The notes under the pieces were generated by a model that saw only the letters and a list, made by a program, of their open reading frames with translations, did not search any database and had not been told where the DNA came from. A stretch of DNA of 64,000 nucleotides, taken from ZC4RG30 sp046347045 (lineage in GTDB: Bacteria; Pseudomonadota; Gammaproteobacteria; Steroidobacterales; Steroidobacteraceae). The position numbers and the translations under genes were made by a program. Shown piece after piece: positions 60,561 through 64,000 of this stretch (the first letter of the stretch is position 1; each line of letters begins with the position of its first letter). The stretch spans positions 84,201 through 148,200 of the forward strand of contig JAXMGX010000013.1 of the NCBI GenBank assembly GCA_046347045.1, read 5' to 3'.

Positions 60561-61718
60561 TCATGCCGCATCGCCAGCCAGTTCGAGCACCACCTCGGCC
60601 GCCTTGCGCGCCGAATCCTGCCGCAGCTCGCCGTGCAACGCCGCGAAACGTCGGCGCATTGCCTCGCGGCGCGGCACATCCTGCAGCAGGCCTGCCAGCG
60701 ATTGCGCCAGCACCTGCGACGTAACAGCCTCCTGGAAGAATTCAGGCACCAGCGCTTCGCCGGCCAGCAGGTTGGGCAGCGAGAAGTGCCTGAGCTTCAC
60801 CAGTCCCAGGTCGCGCGCGATGAAGGCAGTGAGCCCCGCCAGCCGGTAGGCCACCACCATGGGGCAGCCATGCAGCATGGCCTGCAGCGTGGCCGTGCCC
60901 GACGCCACCAGCGCCACATCGGCAGATGCCAGCGCCTCGTCGGCGCCGCCGTCGAGCAGGCGGATTGCCGCGCCCGCCTGCGCCACCTGCGCGGCGAACA
61001 ATGCCCCGACCGCCGGCGTTGCCATCGGCGCGATGAAATGCAGCGGGCGGTCCATCGTCCGCGCCAGCGCGACGGCAGCGGCCACGAAGTCGGCGCCGAG
61101 ACGGGTGACTTCGCCGCGGCGGCTGCCGGGCAGCACCGCGACCACGCAGTCATCCGCGTCGATGCCGAGCGCAGCGCGCGCCGCGGCATGCGTGCCGCCG
61201 GGCGCAATGCGATCGGCCAGCGGATGCCCCACGAACGCGGCACGCACCGCATGTCCCGCGTAGCACTGCGGCTCGAAAGGCAGCAGGCACAGCACCGCGT
61301 CCACCGACTGCGCGATGCGGGGAATGCGACCCGCGCGCCAGGCCCACACCTGCGGGCTGACGTACTGCACGGTGGGAATGCCGCGTGCCTTCAGTCCCCG
61401 CGCGAGCCCCAGGTTGAACGCTGGCGCGTCCACGCCCACGAACACATCGATGCGCCGCGCGAGGAACTCGCGGCGCAGCCGCGAGCGCAGTCGCAGCAGC
61501 CGCGGCAGGTGGCGCAGCGGCTCGACCAGACCCATCACGGCCAGCTCTTCGCTGCTGCCCAGGGCTTCGCAGCCCGCCTCCCGCATGCGCTCACCCGCAA
61601 GGCCGACGAAACGCGCCTGTGGATGACGCGCACGCAGCGCCTGAATCAGCGCGCCGCCGAGCGCATCGCCCGAGACCTCGCCGGCCACGAGGCCGATGGT
61701 GAGTTGCCTCGTGCCCAT
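60561..61718 (-). CDS. lpxB: Lipid-A-disaccharide synthase
   Basis: GT19 glycosyltransferase joining UDP-diacylglucosamine and lipid X. 385 residues: IGLVAGEVSGDALGGALIQA, FVGLAGERMREAGCEALGSS, YVSPQVWAWRAGRIPRIAQS, LPFEPQCY, FVGHPLAD, and VALVASGTATLQAMLHGCPM. It follows lpxA by 16 bases. Confidence 0.97.
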   Translation of the reverse strand: MGTRQLTIGLVAGEVSGDALGGALIQALRARHPQARFVGLAGERMREAGCEALGSSEELAVMGLVEPLRHLPRLLRLRSRLRREFLARRIDVFVGVDAPAFNLGLARGLKARGIPTVQYVSPQVWAWRAGRIPRIAQSVDAVLCLLPFEPQCYAGHAVRAAFVGHPLADRIAPGGTHAAARAALGIDADDCVVAVLPGSRRGEVTRLGADFVAAAVALARTMDRPLHFIAPMATPAVGALFAAQVAQAGAAIRLLDGGADEALASADVALVASGTATLQAMLHGCPMVVAYRLAGLTAFIARDLGLVKLRHFSLPNLLAGEALVPEFFQEAVTSQVLAQSLAGLLQDVPRREAMRRRFAALHGELRQDSARKAAEVVLELAGDAA

Positions 61719-61734
61719 CGACTGGCCCCTGCCT

Positions 61735-62508
61735 TCAGCGCGCGAGACCGCGCCCGGGCTGCGCGATGAATTCGACCAGCGGCGCGATCACCGGCTGCCC
61801 GGCGGCCAGCTCGCGCAGCTGCGCCAGTGCATCTTCCAGCTTCAGTTCGCTGCGGTAGAGCAGACGATAGGCATTGCGGATGGCGCGCTGCTCGGCTTCG
61901 CTGAAGCCGCGCCGCTTGATGCCCTCGATGTTCACCGAACGCGGCTCGGCCGGATGGCCGGTGGCCAGCACATAGGGCGGGATGTCCTGCAGCACCGAGG
62001 TGTTGTTGCCGATGAAGGCATGCGCTCCCACGCGGCAGAACTGGTGCGCGCCGGCGTAGCCGCCCATGATCACCCAGTCGCCGAGCTGGACATGCCCGGC
62101 GAGATTCACCGCATTCGAAAGCACGATGTGATCGCCGAGGATGCAGTCGTGCGCCACGTGCGTGTACGCCAGCAGCAGGTTGTCGTTGCCGATGCGGGTG
62201 GTGCCGCCGCCGGTGACCGTGCCGCGGTTCACCGACACGTACTCGCGGAAGGTGTTGCGCTCGCCGATGACCAGCTCGGTGCGCTCGCCGCCGTACTTCT
62301 TGTCCTGCGGATCCTCGCCGATCGAGGCGAACTGGAACACGCGATTGCCCGCACCCATGCGCGTGGGCCCGTTGATGACCACATGCGGGCCGATGCGGCA
62401 GCCCGGCCCGATGCTGACCTCGGGGCCGATGACCGTGAACGGCCCGATCTCCACATCGCCGGCGATGCGGGCGTCGGGCGCGACCACTGCGCGCGGATCG
62501 ATTGCCAT
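61735..62508 (-). CDS. lpxA: UDP-N-acetylglucosamine acyltransferase
   Basis: First lipid A step. 257 residues of left-handed beta-helix hexapeptide repeats (IDPRAVVAPDARIAGDVEIG, IGPGCRIGPHVVINGPTRMG) with the catalytic His in YTHVAHDCILGDHIVLSNAV and the C-terminal helical domain. Its ATG shares a base with the fabZ stop, typical of the lpxD-fabZ-lpxA-lpxB cluster. Confidence 0.97.
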   Translation of the reverse strand: MAIDPRAVVAPDARIAGDVEIGPFTVIGPEVSIGPGCRIGPHVVINGPTRMGAGNRVFQFASIGEDPQDKKYGGERTELVIGERNTFREYVSVNRGTVTGGGTTRIGNDNLLLAYTHVAHDCILGDHIVLSNAVNLAGHVQLGDWVIMGGYAGAHQFCRVGAHAFIGNNTSVLQDIPPYVLATGHPAEPRSVNIEGIKRRGFSEAEQRAIRNAYRLLYRSELKLEDALAQLRELAAGQPVIAPLVEFIAQPGRGLAR

Positions 62509-62987
62509 CAGGCCGGATCGAGCGAGGTGGCGTTGTCCGCGTCGGGGAACAGCATCATCTCGGCCGAGGCCGCCTCGGCATCGCCCACGTAGGCGGCAGT
62601 GGAAAGCTTCCAGATGCCCTTCATGTTGCGCCCCACCTTCGCGGTGAGGATGAGCTGGTCGCCCGGCTCCACCGGCCGGCGAAACCGGCAGCCGTCGATG
62701 CCCGCGAAATAGAAGCGCGTGTTCTCGTTCGGCACCTTGCGCAGCGTGGCGTACACCAGCATGCCGGCCGTCTGCGCCAGCGCCTCGAGGATCATCACGC
62801 CCGGCATCACCGGCCGTTCGGGAAAATGGCCGGTGAACTGCGGCTCGTTGAAGGTCACGTTCTTCACCGCGCGGATGCTCTCGCCCGGCGCGAGTTCGAG
62901 CACCCGGTCCACCAGCAGGAACGGATAGCGGTGCGGCAGGTACTTCAGGATGCCGTAGATGTCGAGGAAAGGTTTGTCAGTTGTCAT
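62508..62987 (-). CDS. fabZ: 3-hydroxyacyl-ACP dehydratase FabZ
   Basis: Dehydrates beta-hydroxyacyl-ACPs. 159 residues: LPHRYPFLLVDRVLELAPGE, VTFNEPQFTGHFPERPVMPG with the catalytic His, and VMILEALAQTAGMLVY with the catalytic Glu. Overlaps lpxD by 11 bases. FabZ competes with LpxA for hydroxymyristoyl-ACP, which fits their pairing. Confidence 0.97.
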   Translation of the reverse strand: MTTDKPFLDIYGILKYLPHRYPFLLVDRVLELAPGESIRAVKNVTFNEPQFTGHFPERPVMPGVMILEALAQTAGMLVYATLRKVPNENTRFYFAGIDGCRFRRPVEPGDQLILTAKVGRNMKGIWKLSTAAYVGDAEAASAEMMLFPDADNATSLDPA

Positions 62988-64000
62988 GCTCTTGCCCTGT
63001 CGCGGCGATGCCTGCCGCGTCTTCCAGTTTTTTCACTCGTCCGGCCAGCACGTCGAGCCGCTTGATGCGCGCCACGATGCGGCGCCACAGCCGCACCTCT
63101 TCCACCGGCAGCACGCTCGAGTACATGCCCGGCTCGCTGATGGAGCGCGTCACCATGCCGAAGCCGGCGATGACGATATCATCCCCGATGCTGATCTGCC
63201 CGCCGATGCCGGTGCCGCCGCCGATCATGCAGCGCGAACCGATGCGCGTGCTGCCGGCGATGCCGGTACAGGCCGCGATGGCCGTGTGCGCGCCGATGTG
63301 CACGTTGTGGCCAATCTGGATCTGGTTGTCGAGCCGCGCGCCGGCCTCGATGCGGGTGTCGCCCAGCGCTCCGCGATCGATGGTGGTGTTGGCGCCGATC
63401 TCCACGTCATCGCCGATGGCAACACCACCAAGCTGCGGCACCTTCACCCAGCGCGCACCCTCGCGCGCATTGCCGAAGCCATCGGCGCCGATCACCACAC
63501 CCGGATGCACCAGGCAGCGCTCGCCCAGCACCACGCCGGCGGCGATGCTCACGCGCTGCACCAGGCGGCAGTCGGCGCCGAGCACGGCGCCAGCCCCGAG
63601 GAAACTCTGCGGCCCTACCACGCAGCGCGCGCCCACGCGGGCGCCGGCTTCGATCACGACCAGTGCGCCCACCTCGGCGTCATCGGCAATGCGGGCCTCC
63701 GGATGCACCACGGCAGTGGGATGGATGCCGGCATTCACCGGCGGCGGCGGGTGCAGCAGCGAGGCCAGGCGCGCAAAGGTGGCGTGGGGACTGGCGTGGA
63801 TCAGCGCCGGCACCGGGCAGCGGCCGGCATGGCGCCGTTCGAGCACCACGGCACCAAGGCGCGTATGCGCGAGTTCGTCGAGGTAGGCAGGATTGGCGAG
63901 AAACCCCACCGCGTCGGGCCCGCCATCGAGGCTGGCGACCTGTGCGACGCGGACCTCGGGATCACCGGCAAGCTCGCAGCCGAATCGCACCGCGAGCTCA
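62977..64000 (-). CDS. lpxD: UDP-3-O-acyl-glucosamine N-acyltransferase (partial, 5' end outside window)
   Basis: Adds the N-linked acyl chain to lipid A precursor. The visible part (about 341 residues) starts in ELAVRFGCELAGDPEVRVAQ, normally just inside the N-terminus, so only a few residues are missing. Uridine-binding N-domain, then hexapeptide repeats (ARIADDAEVGALVVIEAGAR) with the catalytic His in DNQIQIGHNVHIGAHTAIA, and a C-terminal helix (LWRRIVARIKRLDVLAGRVK). Confidence 0.95.
   Translation of the reverse strand, partial: ELAVRFGCELAGDPEVRVAQVASLDGGPDAVGFLANPAYLDELAHTRLGAVVLERRHAGRCPVPALIHASPHATFARLASLLHPPPPVNAGIHPTAVVHPEARIADDAEVGALVVIEAGARVGARCVVGPQSFLGAGAVLGADCRLVQRVSIAAGVVLGERCLVHPGVVIGADGFGNAREGARWVKVPQLGGVAIGDDVEIGANTTIDRGALGDTRIEAGARLDNQIQIGHNVHIGAHTAIAACTGIAGSTRIGSRCMIGGGTGIGGQISIGDDIVIAGFGMVTRSISEPGMYSSVLPVEEVRLWRRIVARIKRLDVLAGRVKKLEDAAGIAATGQEHDN

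Overview
The window is a high-GC (about two thirds G+C by eye) bacterial chromosome segment, almost wholly housekeeping. Gene content and order point to a gammaproteobacterium near Xanthomonadales, Nevskiales or Steroidobacterales: lpxD-fabZ-lpxA-lpxB-rnhB-dnaE-accA, pyrG-kdsA-eno-ftsB-ispD-ispF, surE-pcm, rpoE-rseA-rseB-lepA-lepB-DUF4845-rnc-era-recO-pdxJ, and kdsB-ycaR-lpxK-msbA-exbD-exbB-comEC-lolD. This is inferred from synteny; no rRNA or tRNA gene was seen. Most genes lie on the minus strand, many with 4-base stop/start overlaps.

Layout, left to right. 1-4.6 kb: NAD-dependent formate dehydrogenase (fdsGBA, fdsA cut by the left edge) beside glutathione-dependent formaldehyde dehydrogenase, together a formaldehyde-to-formate-to-CO2 route. 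4.6-16 kb: envelope block (DUF2721, kdsB, ycaR, lpxK, msbA, exbD, exbB, comEC, then lolD with two LolC/E permeases). 16-20.4 kb: plus-strand island with a small secreted protein, mfd and a csiV-like gene. 20.4-30.8 kb: PAS/GGDEF protein, nagZ, rlmD, PolB-like exonuclease, pdxJ, recO, era, rnc, DUF4845, lepB, lepA. 30.9-34 kb: sigma-E operon (rpoE, rseA, rseB) plus a glutaredoxin-like gene. 34-38 kb: succinate dehydrogenase with assembly factors (sdhAF4-like gene, sdhCDAB, sdhE, ygfX). 38-45 kb: ygfZ, murI, lysS, prfB, recJ, an RpfE-like gene. 45-48.7 kb: Mth938-like gene, FKBP lipoprotein, a gene-free stretch with a long inverted repeat, pcm, surE, smr. 48.7-64 kb: ispF to lpxD.

Main points for a second look: (i) a 180-base element at 46336-46515 closed by a 33-bp stem whose non-identical positions are mostly G-U compatible only in plus-strand RNA, a candidate new structured RNA; (ii) frameshifts confined to about 30.9-43.1 kb (glutaredoxin-like gene, rseB, sdhC, ygfZ, recJ), while the rest of the window reads cleanly, suggesting local assembly error or real decay; (iii) a ComEC whose metallo-beta-lactamase-like domain has lost its metal motif; (iv) a PAS protein with a degenerate GGDEF signature; (v) a formate dehydrogenase alpha subunit lacking the three cysteines of the His-Cys cluster. 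The prfB frameshift is the classical programmed one. I found no CRISPR array, insertion sequence, prophage or defence system.
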